Below the pieces are notes generated by a model. The model was not told where the DNA came from. It ran no database searches and was given only the letters and a program-made list of their open reading frames with translations. This document shows, in pieces, positions 21,858 through 32,686 of a DNA stretch of 64,000 nucleotides (positions are counted from its first letter, which is position 1; each line of letters opens with the position of its first letter). Position numbers and translations under genes: made by a program. The stretch is from the NCBI GenBank assembly GCA_020055645.1, contig CM034546.1, positions 17,794,001 to 17,858,000 on the forward strand. The letters run 5' to 3'. The stretch comes from Tomocerus qinae (taxonomy: Eukaryota > Arthropoda > Collembola > Entomobryomorpha > Tomoceridae).

Positions 21858-22695
21858 TGTTTGATTCTAAATTCTGTACTCTACCATGTATGTATGTTAT
21901 ATGGGGTGTACTGCCTCACTACATAGTGATAGTACTGGGCGCAGGCCTCAAATACGGGCCCATTGCCAACTCCCTCAACACTGGTATTGTTGTTAATTAA
22001 TACCCGAGAAGCCTAAGGCTGTCATTTACGAGTCACTGTCGTGGGACTGTTATCGGAAGTCTACTAGCCCAACAAAGACAGGTTATCCAAAGCTACTCTA
22101 CGTACACTCTCAATATACGAGGTATCAATAGGACGGCCCTTGTAATTGCGGGTTCGTGCTTAACCTTTGTCTTAATTCCACATTAACAACTCAAACACTC
22201 GCCTTTAAACAGCCCTCGGCCATTTCACCCAGCCAAAGTAACGAACTGGCAGTGGAAGCACACATTGATTAGTCAGACGACTGAGTACTCCACCAAGCCA
22301 ACGTGGCTGGGTAATACTCTACCATTCATCTCCCGCTCTTTCTAGTTGTAAGCATTTTTCTGGCGTGAACCGCTCTGTTCTACTATGTTATAATTCAATT
22401 GCTAAGAACGCTCTCAAGCAGACGGTCCACGCTTTTCTCTCTCTGCTCTCAGCAGCATTTTTCTCCAAGTCAATTAAGTGTGTGTTAATAAATTGATTAG
22501 TGTTAGTTATTAATTGATACCACGATTGCATTTCGGTTTCTTTGCCATTTGCATAGTATTTTTAAATAAGCTAATTTCTGATATTAGAGGCACATATTTG
22601 ATTAAAGTACAACACGATAACTCTCATAACCACCAACAAGGATAGACACGCATTTTTCAGATGAACAGCAATTGACTCTCAAAGCTCACCCCAAC
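21858..22695 (+). repeat. 5' LTR of BEL element 2 (SINE-interrupted)
   Basis: 838 bases against 399 in the 3' LTR. The difference is the SINE at 21888-22314 plus its 11-base duplication. Outside the insert the LTRs differ at only a few positions, suggesting recent insertion. Confidence 0.9.
21888..22314 (-). mobile_element. tRNA-derived SINE, copy 1
   Basis: Read on the minus strand, the head begins CCCAGCCACGTTGGCTTGG with an A box (TGGCTTGGTGG) and a B-box-like CAGTTCGTTAC, as in Pol III promoters of tRNA origin. The tail ends in CATACATAC units. The flanking duplication TACTCTACCAT (21877-21887 and 22315-22325) proves insertion into the LTR. A second copy lies at 60906-61317. Confidence 0.85.
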
Positions 22696-22697
22696 AT

Positions 22698-22713
22698 TTG
22701 GTCCTTCGGAAGC
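22698..22713 (+). promoter_or_regulatory. Primer-binding site of BEL element 2
   Basis: TGGTCCTTCGGAAGCC starts two bases after the 5' LTR, the normal place for the tRNA primer site. Confidence 0.65.
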
Positions 22714-22881
22714 CGCATCGTCGTAACGGTGATTGAACTTGTGAACAGTTAACTTTGACCTTTGTCACGTCATTTGTCGTTCATCGCACTTCACTTTGGA
22801 AGCGCCAAGTAAGTCTCATCTCATCACTCAAGCCAGCGTTGAGAACTCTATCCTTGTAAGTTAAGCGCGCCATTATTCAAA

Positions 22882-24909
22882 ATGGATAAGTTAATCAAGA
22901 AACGAAAAGCAATGATTGCAAAAATCGAAGCCTTAAGGGTCGTTGTAGATCAACACGCAATTACACCTTTAAGCAGATTGGAAGTCTTGGAGCATCAAAA
23001 GAAGATCCCAAGATTTGTCAAAAATAATGAAAACCTTTTCACTGAGATTGCAGCTCTCTGCAAAGATGATGACGAAATCAAAGTTAATTAAGCCCCATAC
23101 GCGGTCGAGGATGCAAAACTTACAGCGATAAGTATTCAACTCACCACTATTCTGGAATCGTTCACGTCTACAAGCACCACTGGACATTCTACTACTACAG
23201 CCGAAGTCAAGCTGCCTAAGCTGGATCTACCTACATTCAGTGGTAATCCTCAAGATTGGATATCGTTCAGTGATCTGTTTACAGCTGCTGTCCATTCCAA
23301 TACGAAGTATACTGAAGCCCAAAAGCTCCAATACTTAAAGTCATGTGTGAAAAACGAGCCTGAGCTACTCATCAAGTCCCTGCAAATTACAGACGCTAAC
23401 TATGATGAAGCCTGGAAAATTCTGACTAACAGGTATCAGAATTTACGAGTGATTTTAAACGCTAACATGGACAGACTCTTGTCTTAGCAGGCAATTGGGC
23501 AAGAGAATCCTGTGGCATTACGACAATTAGTGGACATCACTACTGAGTGCGTGCGAGCCTTCACGGTATTAAAAGTGACACCGGAGCAAGTTGCAGACAT
23601 CCTCATAGTCCACCTAATTTCAAAGAAGCTAGACCAAGAATCTCGGTTGCAGTGGGAGCGTTCAATTAAAAAAGACGAATTGCCTACTGTGAAGAATTTT
23701 TGCGAATTCTTGGACGAGCATGCAAGAATTACCACAGCGGCGAAGGTGGGCACTAGTAAAGCAAAAGACCCGCAGAGCCAAAAGAAGCCAAATGCTACTC
23801 CTGCAGTGCATCACGGTACAATTGACAATGCAAGTAAAAATAAGTGTGTTATGTGCAAAGGAGACCACATTCTCCCCAAGTGTAAAGATTATCTTACTTT
23901 ATCAGTAGATGATCGTACCAACATAGTCAAGGAAAAGTGTTTATGCTTCAATTGTTTGAAGTATGGTCACGGATCGCAGGACTGCGAAAGTGGCGGATGT
24001 CGTAAGTGCAATAAGCGACATCACACATCTATTCATCGCGAATACCGAGGAAAAGCACCAGTGACTCCAAACAAGTCAAATGAAACTCAAAATCAGCCAA
24101 GTGAAACTATAAGTCAAACAAGTGGATGTCAGCACTCAGCTCCACTCACAAATCTCATGATTGACACTCCTCGTTTTGGCGAAGTGATAATCATGACTGC
24201 TATGGTCAAAATAGTTGATTTTTGTGGAAATGAACATATGTGTCGTGCTATGATTGACTCTGCATCTACGGCAAGCAACGATGTCATGGCAAGTCAGCTG
24301 ACACCTGAAGGGATTAAATGGCATTTTAATCCTCCTTCCGGGGCTCATTTTGGCGGGCTATGGGAAGCAGGCGTGAAATCTGTCAAATTTCACCTGCGAA
24401 GGGTTGTTGGAGACCGACTACTTAATTACGAAGAGATGCTGACAATACTCAATCAAGTCGAAGCATGTTTGAATTCGCGTCCACTGACAGCTTTGTCAAA
24501 CAATCCTCAAGATTTATCAGCATTGACTCCTGGACATTTTTTGATTGGCTCCTCAATCAATGCAATTCCAGAATCTGACGTGACTCATCTACCAGAAAAT
24601 CGACTGTCCAGATTTCAGCTGACTCAACAAATCGTGCAGCATTTCTGGAAGCGATGGACTCAAGTGTATTTAACTCGACTACAGCAACGTCCCAAGTGGT
24701 GGACAACCAAACGAAACTTGGCTGTTGGCGAATTAGTTCTTTTGAAGGAAGATGACCTACCCCCAACTAAGTAGAAATTAGGAAGAATTCTTCAGATTCA
24801 TCCTGGAGAAGATGAAATAGTTAGAGCCGTGACTGTCAAGACCGCTACTGGCAACTTTATACGCCCAGTCGTCAAACTTTCACCTCTACCTATTGATGCA
24901 GAACTTTAA
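22882..24909 (+). pseudogene. BEL element 2 gag-protease-integrase fusion with stops
   Basis: One frame runs from M-D-K-L-I-K-K-R at 22882 to TAA at 24909, broken by TAA at 23089, TAG near 23485 and TAG at 24772. Gag includes L-P-T-F-S-G-N-P-Q-D-W. Zinc knuckles (C-V-M-C-K-G-D-H, C-F-N-C-L-K-Y-G-H) follow, then the protease start (I-D-S-A-S-T). The frame passes directly into the integrase end with H-F-G-G-L-W-E-A-G-V-K, whose Glu is the last DDE residue, and the usual H-P-G-E-D C-terminus. The junction (about 24270) is in frame. The element cannot move itself but keeps LTRs and packaging region, so it could have been mobilised in trans. Confidence 0.85.
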
Positions 24910-25004
24910 GTGCTATGTATTGATGTTTAATTAAGTTTTTGTTACATTGTTTATGCTAATCATTATATTCATGTTCTTTTTCTTGAAATCATTATTTCAA
25001 CCTC

Positions 25005-25011
25005 GGGGGGA
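25005..25011 (+). promoter_or_regulatory. Polypurine tract of BEL element 2
   Basis: GGGGGGA lies immediately before the 3' LTR, the usual plus-strand primer site. Confidence 0.6.
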
Positions 25012-25410
25012 TGTTTGATTCTAAATTCTGTACTCTACCATTCATCTCCCGCTCTTTCTAGCTGTAAGCATTTTCTGGCGTGAACCGCTCTGTTCTACAA
25101 TGTCATAATTCAATTGCTAAGAACGCTCTCAAGCAGACGGTCCACGCTTTTCTCTCTCTGCTCTCAGTAGCATTTTTCCAAGTCAATTAATTGTGTGTTA
25201 AATAAATTGATTAGTGTTAGTTATTAATTGATACCACGATTGCATTTCGGTTTCTTTGCCATTTGCATAGTATTTTTAAATAAGCTAATTTCTGAGATTA
25301 GAGGCACATATTTGATTAAAGTACAACACGATAGCTCTCATAACCACCAACAAGGATAGACACGCATTTTTAAGATGAACAGCAATTGACTCTCGAAGCT
25401 CAACCCAACA
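25012..25410 (+). repeat. 3' LTR of BEL element 2
   Basis: An uninterrupted 399-base LTR, matching the 5' LTR on both sides of its SINE. Confidence 0.9.
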
Positions 25411-25861
25411 GTAGTAATAGTTTAGATTGTATTTATTGTACTACTAACTATTTTCCAACAATTATTTTATTAATACACAGTTAACAATTGCTGCTCAAAC
25501 TTACGCGAATACACTAGCGGCCAACATCCAAAGTCAAGGTCAAGGAGCATTTAAACACAGTCCTGAGGCAACTGCTGGGCAATATGGAGAAAATCTTGCT
25601 CTGATGCCAGGATGTAATATCAACGGATGTGTTGCCGTTGATGCATGGTACAATGAGATAAAATCATACAGTTTTTCCAACCCTGGTTTTAGTTCTGCCA
25701 CTGGGCATTTTACAGCAGTCGTGTGGAAAGATACCTCTCAAGTTGGAATTGGGAAAGCTACAACGACTGTGAATGGGAGTTGCTACACTGTTGTAGTAGG
25801 CAACTATTTGTCTTTGGGAAATGTTGCTGGACAATTTCCTAACAATGTTTTACCTAAATGA

Positions 25862-27341
25862 TGTTAAATAAATTAATCCACACAAGATTAAGTTATAAAT
25901 TGAAGGTGTTGACTTGTGTTATAGCTGTAGTTACCCTTGGCTGTTGAAATAAGGGGTTACCCGTGAAGTTAAAACCCATAATTTATTTTGCCCCTAAAAT
26001 TACAAATTTACATTGTTAACTTTCATATTTCACAAACAAATATTGCTTCATCTAGGGATATTTGGTCCTTAATGCACTGCGAAAACGAAAACCCATGTGT
26101 ATTCAAATTTAATGTGCCTCTAAATATATACCTAAATTTACATTTATATTATTTATTTAAACTAGGCAGCTCGAGTAGTAGAATTAAAGCAGATTTGCTT
26201 GTCAATTTGGTTTAATTTCAAAACATTTTTATCCCATAGAAGAGCTATAATACGTATTAATAAGAACTTCATGATCTAGCAATTAAAAATTACTTTAGTT
26301 AGTTCAGTTTAAAAATTAAAAGCTCCTAAATGTAGAGCGAGACCATTGGATAAGCCAGTGTAAAGTAGACATCTGAGGCATAAATTATTCATTGCTTGGC
26401 TTTCAGTTACTTGGTAAATGTGACAAACAGCAGTACTAATATAAAGTTTCACGAAACCACCTACCCTAGAAATTAAACAGGTATGTGATCGGTGTGCTAT
26501 TATACTGAAGTCACCGGACGTAACCAGAAATTTCTGGAAAGGGTGCTTGAAATTATACTTTCGAAAATACAGAAATTACAAAAATAATTTTACTGTTTCG
26601 AAAACATTTGGACAAAATGAATACATATTATTCAAGGAAAAAGCTACGGAACTTCCGATTTCTTCTATTTGTGACAAAGTTAAACATTCCTTTTAATTTA
26701 CGGTCTTCCGTTTACTTCTAATAAATACGTGCCTGATTAGTGTTATATAAAACATGACTGCGATATTGAGCCCGGACAAGTTTATTGACTTTCCTTCTCT
26801 TTTCTCCAGTCTTGCTCTCACTTGACCTGGCAAAGTTTTTAGAATAGGACTATTAAATAGTGAACTACTTACCTAAGTAACTTCTTAGGCGTGTTTAAGT
26901 GGAAATAACCTCTCGAGACAATGCTCTCAGCCAATTACATATACTGTGAATCCCTGTGACGTTCGTTTTTCAAGATTTTCTGATCAACTCGAACTCATTT
27001 CGAATTTCAAGAATCTATCGTCTTTTACCAATACTATATAAATGACTTCAATATTCTAATATTAAACCAATCTCGAAGTACTAGTAACCCATAATTTTTA
27101 CCATATTATATTGTACTCATTATTAATGTACATCATTATTTCATAGACCAACATTAACTAATACTAAACTGGACTTCATTAAATAAATCCATTATAGTAT
27201 TGCAATACATACAGGATCGACATAAAGTACTCTACTGAGAGAGGAAAAGATGTGTCACCAAAAGCAGTGTATTTTTAATTCCATATGAAAGGTATGTACA
27301 TAGAAAAGGCTACCTTCTGAATAAGGCTTACAATATGTATA
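25862..27341. other. Start of copy B spacer
   Basis: No gene. After the CAP 3' flank, from about 26095 the sequence matches 5265-6450 of copy A. Confidence 0.55.
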
Positions 27342-28298
27342 GGGGAGACTGGGGATAGTGTACGAACTTTTCGTTTAGATGGCTGTATAAAATCAGGTTG
27401 AGGGGTATAAATTGATTTTATTTGAATTTAATTTGTACATATCTAGTCAGAGTTACCCTATTTTTATATATAATTTTAATTATCATCAAAACTAACAAAA
27501 TATATTTTGTGGATGTCACTTTTTTCGTACACTATACCCAGTACTGGGTATAGTGTACGAACACCTTGGGGATAGTGTACGAATATTATTATTCGATGTT
27601 CTCTTCCATTATCTAGCGGTTCCATTTCTTAGGATGCTTTCACGGATGCTGATGGTGTTATCTTTATTTATTCATGATCATCGTCATTGACCTTGGTTTT
27701 CTATACTTATTTTTTCCCGATGCATCAAATGAGGCATTTTAATAGCCATTTTCTGTTGTCCATAAACAACTACCGAATAAAAGGAGAAATATTTGCAGAT
27801 GTACCCTATGTAATTAATGGGGGGCATTCAGTGATGCTTTACACATCGCGTATGGTTAAAAAATAAATGCTATTAGCCACAAGTGGTCATCCAAATGTTC
27901 GTACACTATACCCATGTGGTTTCTCGTACACTATCCCCATCATGATTTTTTCGATCTAAATATTTTTCTACAAAAAACTTTCGTAATGATAGTCCCAAAG
28001 AGCATTGGATATCATTAATGAGAGCCTATTCTCTGAGTCAAAAAATTCGTACCGCTTAATTGTGTTGAAAAGGGTCTCCGTGCAAAATTTTGTAGAGCCG
28101 CTAAAGTTTACTTTTCGGTATTTTTGTATTCACGGAAGCTAATTTTATTTTTAGAAAAACCAGTATGAACCCGAAATTAACAAATTGTTGTTAACATGTC
28201 CTGGAAAACATACTTCAAATTTTGAAAATTTTGCCGAACATAAAAAGTCAAGGATTTTATGAAAATTCTTAACCTCGTACACTATCCCCAGTCTCCCC
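27342..28298. mobile_element. TA-flanked inverted-repeat element, copy 1
   Basis: 957 bases with terminal inverted repeats GGGGAGACTGGGGATAGTG, flanked by TA on both sides. Near 27526-27585 and 27898-27945 the element repeats the terminal motif internally (GTACACTATACCC and complement), including a perfect palindrome. There is no coding sequence. TA targets fit Tc1/mariner-type transposition. The copy A counterpart near 6448 is empty. Confidence 0.85.
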
Positions 28299-29180
28299 TA
28301 CTAATAAAAGTATTGTCCAGCATTTAAAAGTTTTTTTAAACTAGATTCTATATAGAACTGGAGCAATGGATAAGCCTGAGCAGATATCTGTCAATCCAAC
28401 ATAAAATATTCAATGTTTTGTTAAGTTACTTAGTAAATGTGACAAGCAGTAATACTAGTATTATAAAGCTTCACGGAAATACCTTATTCTGTTGAAACTG
28501 ACTATTGTGATCGATGTGCTATTGCATTGAAATAAAAGGGTGTAACTAACAATTTTTGGATGGGGCTATTCATATAATATTTTTATAAACAACATTTTTG
28601 CAAGTAATTTTACTATTTGATTTAATATTGGATCAGTAATAATGCACATTCGTGAGTAAAGCTTCGAAAATTTCGAATTAGCCAGCATTTAGCTACTTTA
28701 AAATTTGTTTATTTCAACATACGCCTCCAGTTTGCCTTTAAATACGCTCCTGTTGATTTGTATTATTTTAAAGTTGGCTCCGACATTGAGGCGAGGCAAA
28801 ACTATTGACTTCTCTTTTCTCCAGCCTTGTTCTCCTTCGACCTGTCAAAGTCACTGGAATTGGCATATTAAACATAACATTTCTTATTTCTTATACATGC
28901 CCATGTGAAAATTACTTCTTTGTGTTACCTTCCTAACCCAATTCTTTGTGATTTCTTTTGACTTTCCTTTTGCAAACAATTTCTATTCAATACTATACCA
29001 AACTAGAATCCCTATCTGCTTAGTTTGAAGAGGAGCAACTATCTATCGACTTGTACCCACAAATAAAATAAATACCATTTAATAACGTTAACAATTTATG
29101 GTTTGTTTGGCACTTTACAACAATATGATGCAAATATTCCGTCTTGAATAACAAACGGATTTGTGATCATCATTTGTAAA
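28299..29180. other. Upstream spacer of receptor B
   Basis: No gene. It aligns with 6470-7223 of copy A and likely contains the receptor promoter. Confidence 0.55.
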
Positions 29181-31175
29181 ATGACTTTTAAAGATCGTCG
29201 CTGTATATTAACATTCTTCTGGTTCGTCATCAATTTTAAACTGATCACCTGCCTTAGGAATCTATCGTATTTTAGCAACTGTGATTTCAATATCATCATA
29301 TTCAAAGCATCCCGATGGACCGATCAATTTATAACGTCAAATCAAAATCTTCAGCCGTGGACAATTCTAAATGAAACCAAAAAATGGGAACTCTTCAAAA
29401 AACATTGGAGCGGGCCAACAGATTTGACAAACAGTCCTTGTAGCATTAACATAATTTTGGAACCAGATGAATTATTCAATTGGCTATCAGAGCATTTCGG
29501 ATCAGAAGTAAATCGTCACTCAGCTCAGTTCATAATAATATACGACCAAGTCAATGGAGTGGATATCAAGGCAAGGACGAAAAACCCTGACGATCGTATT
29601 TTCATAGTAAATTTCCAACGGGAGTCTGTAAATGGCCTTTACTTCATTGGCATCAGGAATTCCACTGATTTTTCCATTTTCACTGTACAATTGTACGAAG
29701 ACAATATTGTAAAGCCATCCTTTATTAATATTGACTCTGACATCACAGAAGACAATTGGATAAAAATCTGGAATAATCTCAACGGACAAGGACATGGAAG
29801 CCCTATTGTTGTGCTTGACTTTCACCACAGCAGTCAAAATACCATAAAGAGAAAAGGATGTATTCAGTCCACATACTTGTTGACAAAGCATTCAGTGAGC
29901 TGCAAACCATCATATAGAGTAATAGAAGCCCTAGCCGCTGGTTCAAACCTTTCGGCAGTATACATGAAGGCTCATGATCGTGATAATATAATTAATTATG
30001 GAGTAGATGGTCGTTCCTTCATTTACTTAGGAGGTTGGAAGATGCATAATTTCCTCTTTAAGTACCGGTGGGAAACAAAAAGATTCTATTTTTTGGACAT
30101 TAAACTATTTCTCGTCTATTGTGAGGGAGAGATGTCGTTTCGTAGCATAAAACTGACTGTCTTGGCCCAGAACACCTTCGACGATGTAAGTTGGGCGTTA
30201 ATATTCCTCTTCATTCCTCTGGCTAATGCAATGTTAGTCTATATGTCCTCTGGCTCGTCTCATAATACATTCAACCAAATTGGAATGACCATAGTGTCCA
30301 CAGTTGCCGTTCTATTCCACCAGCCGGTTTCACATTACAAGAAACACATTCTGACATGTGCTGTCCTACTGATGGCATTTGTCATCACATGTCAATATGA
30401 AACCTATGTAACAGGCAAAGTAATTGTCCCACCTGAAAGGAAGCTGTTTGAGGATTTCAGGGAATTGATTGACAATGGATACAGAGTGTTAAGCCAAACA
30501 GACGAAGATTTCAATGAGGACCAGCTGATGATAAATGTGTTTGGACGATACGGAATTTCGAAAAAGCAGGACCGGAGCAAGCATACATACTTGTATGAAT
30601 GGGAGCACGAAGAAACAGCCGAAGAGTACAAAGCGGCGGGATATAATTATGAAAATTTATCTTTCAAACTTCTCGGAAATACTAGCCTGAAATTGATGAC
30701 CGTGGAACAAAAGGAAACTAGGATATCTACTATATATGGCATCCAAAATGAACATTCAAAGGCGAAATGCAGTTCGGCTATAAAACCAGCAGCTATTGAA
30801 ATGGACATTTGGATATTTAGGTTTGCTTTCAGGCAACAACATCAATCTAATATGTATCGCATATTTGAAAATGGTCTTTTGAAGATGTGGGAAGATCACC
30901 GACCTATGCAGCACTTCACACATCATTTGGAGGAGATCAACAAATTTGAGGAATCCAGACCTAAGGTCGTCACCATGAAGATGAAAATTCATACAATATT
31001 CTTGGTACTTGCATATTTAGTTGTAGGAGCTGCCTTAATTTGGTTGCTAGAACTGATTTGGTACCTTCGAAGCATTTTGTATACTACATGCACATCAACA
31101 ATAGAGTCTCTACGGAATCTATACTTCAGCTCGAAGTCTACCGAAGTGGTTCCGTTTGATGATTCTCCCAACTGA
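29181..31175 (+). CDS. Ionotropic receptor B (divergent iGluR family)
   Basis: An intact intronless frame of 664 residues from 29181. A start six codons upstream exists, but 29181 matches copy A. A hydrophobic leader (residues 8-24) precedes an extracellular region of about 300 residues. M1 lies near 338-355 (W-A-L-I-F-L-F-I-P), M2 near 388-408 (L-T-C-A-V-L-L-M-A-F-V) running into Y-V-T-G-K-V, and M3 near 605-630, followed by a short tail. Between M2 and M3 is the second ligand-binding lobe. This is the ionotropic receptor plan of arthropods. The canonical glutamate-binding Arg/Thr/Asp set is not recognisable, so the ligand is unknown. Length suits a divergent IR. It is convergent with the peptide gene at 32687. 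Copy A is frameshifted. Confidence 0.85.
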   Translation: MTFKDRRCILTFFWFVINFKLITCLRNLSYFSNCDFNIIIFKASRWTDQFITSNQNLQPWTILNETKKWELFKKHWSGPTDLTNSPCSINIILEPDELFNWLSEHFGSEVNRHSAQFIIIYDQVNGVDIKARTKNPDDRIFIVNFQRESVNGLYFIGIRNSTDFSIFTVQLYEDNIVKPSFINIDSDITEDNWIKIWNNLNGQGHGSPIVVLDFHHSSQNTIKRKGCIQSTYLLTKHSVSCKPSYRVIEALAAGSNLSAVYMKAHDRDNIINYGVDGRSFIYLGGWKMHNFLFKYRWETKRFYFLDIKLFLVYCEGEMSFRSIKLTVLAQNTFDDVSWALIFLFIPLANAMLVYMSSGSSHNTFNQIGMTIVSTVAVLFHQPVSHYKKHILTCAVLLMAFVITCQYETYVTGKVIVPPERKLFEDFRELIDNGYRVLSQTDEDFNEDQLMINVFGRYGISKKQDRSKHTYLYEWEHEETAEEYKAAGYNYENLSFKLLGNTSLKLMTVEQKETRISTIYGIQNEHSKAKCSSAIKPAAIEMDIWIFRFAFRQQHQSNMYRIFENGLLKMWEDHRPMQHFTHHLEEINKFEESRPKVVTMKMKIHTIFLVLAYLVVGAALIWLLELIWYLRSILYTTCTSTIESLRNLYFSSKSTEVVPFDDSPN

Positions 31176-31479
31176 GCCAAAATAACAACCTCAATATTAA
31201 AATCCTATAACTATATGAATTACTGCCTTTTAAGGTACGATATACCGCTTAGTACTTAAAATAGTTTATATAAGTAGGAGGATTTTGCAGACTACCCCAA
31301 ATGTATACATTATTTGTGTGTGAATGTATGTATGCACTATATAGGTTATATAGGTATATGCATAGGCAGAGTACCCATTGGCTACTTTACTTATATACTT
31401 TTGACATCACAAAAATTGCATTGCTTAGGGCAATGTGACTTATGCTTAAAATATAAAGTGAAGGTGGTGCCGAGTACTT

Positions 31480-31533
31480 TCGATTTACTGCGAGCGCCAG
31501 ATTAGTCTGGCACTCGCAGGAGTAATAAATCGA
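31480..31533. repeat. Short GC-rich hairpin
   Basis: TCGATTTACTGCGAGCGCCAG pairs with 31506-31533 around a very small loop, with a few bulged bases in the right arm. Confidence 0.5.
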
Positions 31534-31915
31534 TAGTATATATGGATTGGCAACATTTAATATTAAGTTTTACTGATATAATAGAAGTTGATATAGGGAA
31601 CTGGAAACCATAGGCCTTAAAACACATACAGCTAATGTGTTTCTGAACAAAAGTGTGACAAATCATTCATTCAATTAAAACTGACATTTTTTTAAAATCA
31701 AAATTTTTATGTCCATGAATATTAACAATTTGTAATTCTTGGCATTACCAATATTGTAAATATATATGTTAAATCAATTTTCAGCTACTCTATGGCTCTA
31801 TGTTCCGATATATATCACTTAAGATATATTTTCATGTTTTATGAAATACTACAGTTTTTGTCACATTTCAAATAACTATTGGAAAGTGAATTTATAACAG
31901 GGTGTTAAATCGGCA

Positions 31916-32066
31916 AGACTAAAAGGCCCCATCTTAGGGTTGGAGGGTGCCCCACCCGCCCCATCCTTAGATTAGGTTAGATTATAATAAATTAGGTTAG
32001 CTTAGGAGGGTGGGGCGCCCTACCCTAGGGTGGGGCGCCCTACCCTAGGGTGGGGCTTTTTAGTCT
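31916..32066. repeat. Inverted repeat with GGGTGGGGCGCCCTACCC tandem units
   Basis: Ends AGACTAAAAGGCCCC and GGGGCTTTTTAGTCT are inverted. Inside, near 32010-32056, the unit GGGTGGGGCGCCCTACCC is repeated about two and a half times. It is probably a small foldback element. Confidence 0.6.
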
Positions 32067-32686
32067 GGCCGGTGTTATCGGAGATCGGTTGGAAGTGAAA
32101 CCCCAAATAAAACCTTACACAATCTGAAAGTTAATGGCCAATGGGTCAACACAAATATATAGTATGTTCAATTATGATTACTATACTAAAATATTATTTA
32201 AGTGCATGCAACGATAACACATTTCTAGTGATTAGTTATTACTATTAAAGACTCAAACTAACATCTGTCTAAACGTCCTTATTTTTATTCGTCATCCTCC
32301 TTAACCAAATGAATGCAATAAATATAGAATGCTGAATGTTTACAAATTCTCAAGCGTAACTTGCCACCATGATTATGTTTTTAATGATACCATGGGACAA
32401 TTCTCCTGGCAGTCTAACAAAAACCAATTTGCCACAATTTGCATTAAGAATCACGACGGTTTAATAAGCGCTGCTGGTTGCTAGCTAGATACAATTTTGA
32501 CTGGCTAATGTCTTTTTATAAAATTTTGCATAGAATTAGAATTCTTTGAAGCTATTTTTTTGTTTATATGTTGTCTTCTACTGTTTATTAATTTCGAGAA
32601 GATTATTTTAAATATTTAATTGTTGAATTAAAATTGTTTTTGCCATCCAATATATCATGTATTACATCCTTTCGATAATAAGGTAT

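Larger units (their letters stand above)
21858..25410 (+). mobile_element. BEL/Pao retrotransposon 2, internally deleted
   Basis: Bounded by LTRs running from TGTTTGATTC to ACCCAACA and by a 5-base duplication GTAGT (21853-21857 and 25411-25415), the expected size for BEL. It sits in the large CAP intron on the gene's strand. Reverse transcriptase, RNase H and most of integrase are deleted. Confidence 0.9.
5265..25861 (+). repeat. Segmental duplication, copy A
   Basis: The order here is spacer, ionotropic receptor, minus-strand cysteine peptide, spacer, CAP gene. The same order recurs in copy B at about 26095-37321. Similarity is visible at the left edge (about 5265 against 26095), through the receptors (very close) and peptides, in non-coding tracts (about 11200-11500 against 33400-33700; 12430-12790 against 36580-36900) and in the last CAP exon. 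Copy A is longer because it received two BEL elements, an hAT-like element and several foldbacks. Confidence 0.85.
14373..25861 (+). pseudogene. CAP superfamily (GAPR-1-like) gene A, split by insertions
   Basis: The first exon starts at 14373 (M-F-K-V-I-F, a signal peptide) and runs to about 14460, where a BEL element interrupts it. It resumes at 18095-18354 with a Pro/Asn-rich linker and the start of the CAP domain. The last exon is 25481-25861, after a phase-0 GT/AG intron of 7.1 kb. The CAP domain resembles Golgi-associated GAPR-1/GLIPR2: F-K-H-S-P-E, G-E-N-L-A, W-Y-N-E-I and T-G-H-F-T-A-V-V-W-K, so the two His and two Glu of the CAP cavity are all present. The usual H-N-x-x-R is P-N-C-Y-R here. 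Reading from the ATG now runs into retroelement DNA and stops. The resumed part has a clean donor and acceptor but no ATG before it. I treat it as inactivated in this haplotype, although the domain itself is intact. AATAAA follows at about 25868. Confidence 0.85.
31176..32686. other. Intergenic with two small hairpins
   Basis: No gene. It contains a hairpin at 31480-31533 and a GC-rich inverted repeat at 31916-32066, described separately. Confidence 0.5.

Noticed and set aside
21888-22314. Possible functional tRNA gene at the SINE head
   Set aside because: Acceptor and anticodon stems do not pair properly and the B box is degenerate; target duplications show it is a SINE.
31480-31533. Hairpin as a transcription terminator
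   Set aside because: Bacterial-type terminators do not apply in a eukaryotic region, and no gene ends there.
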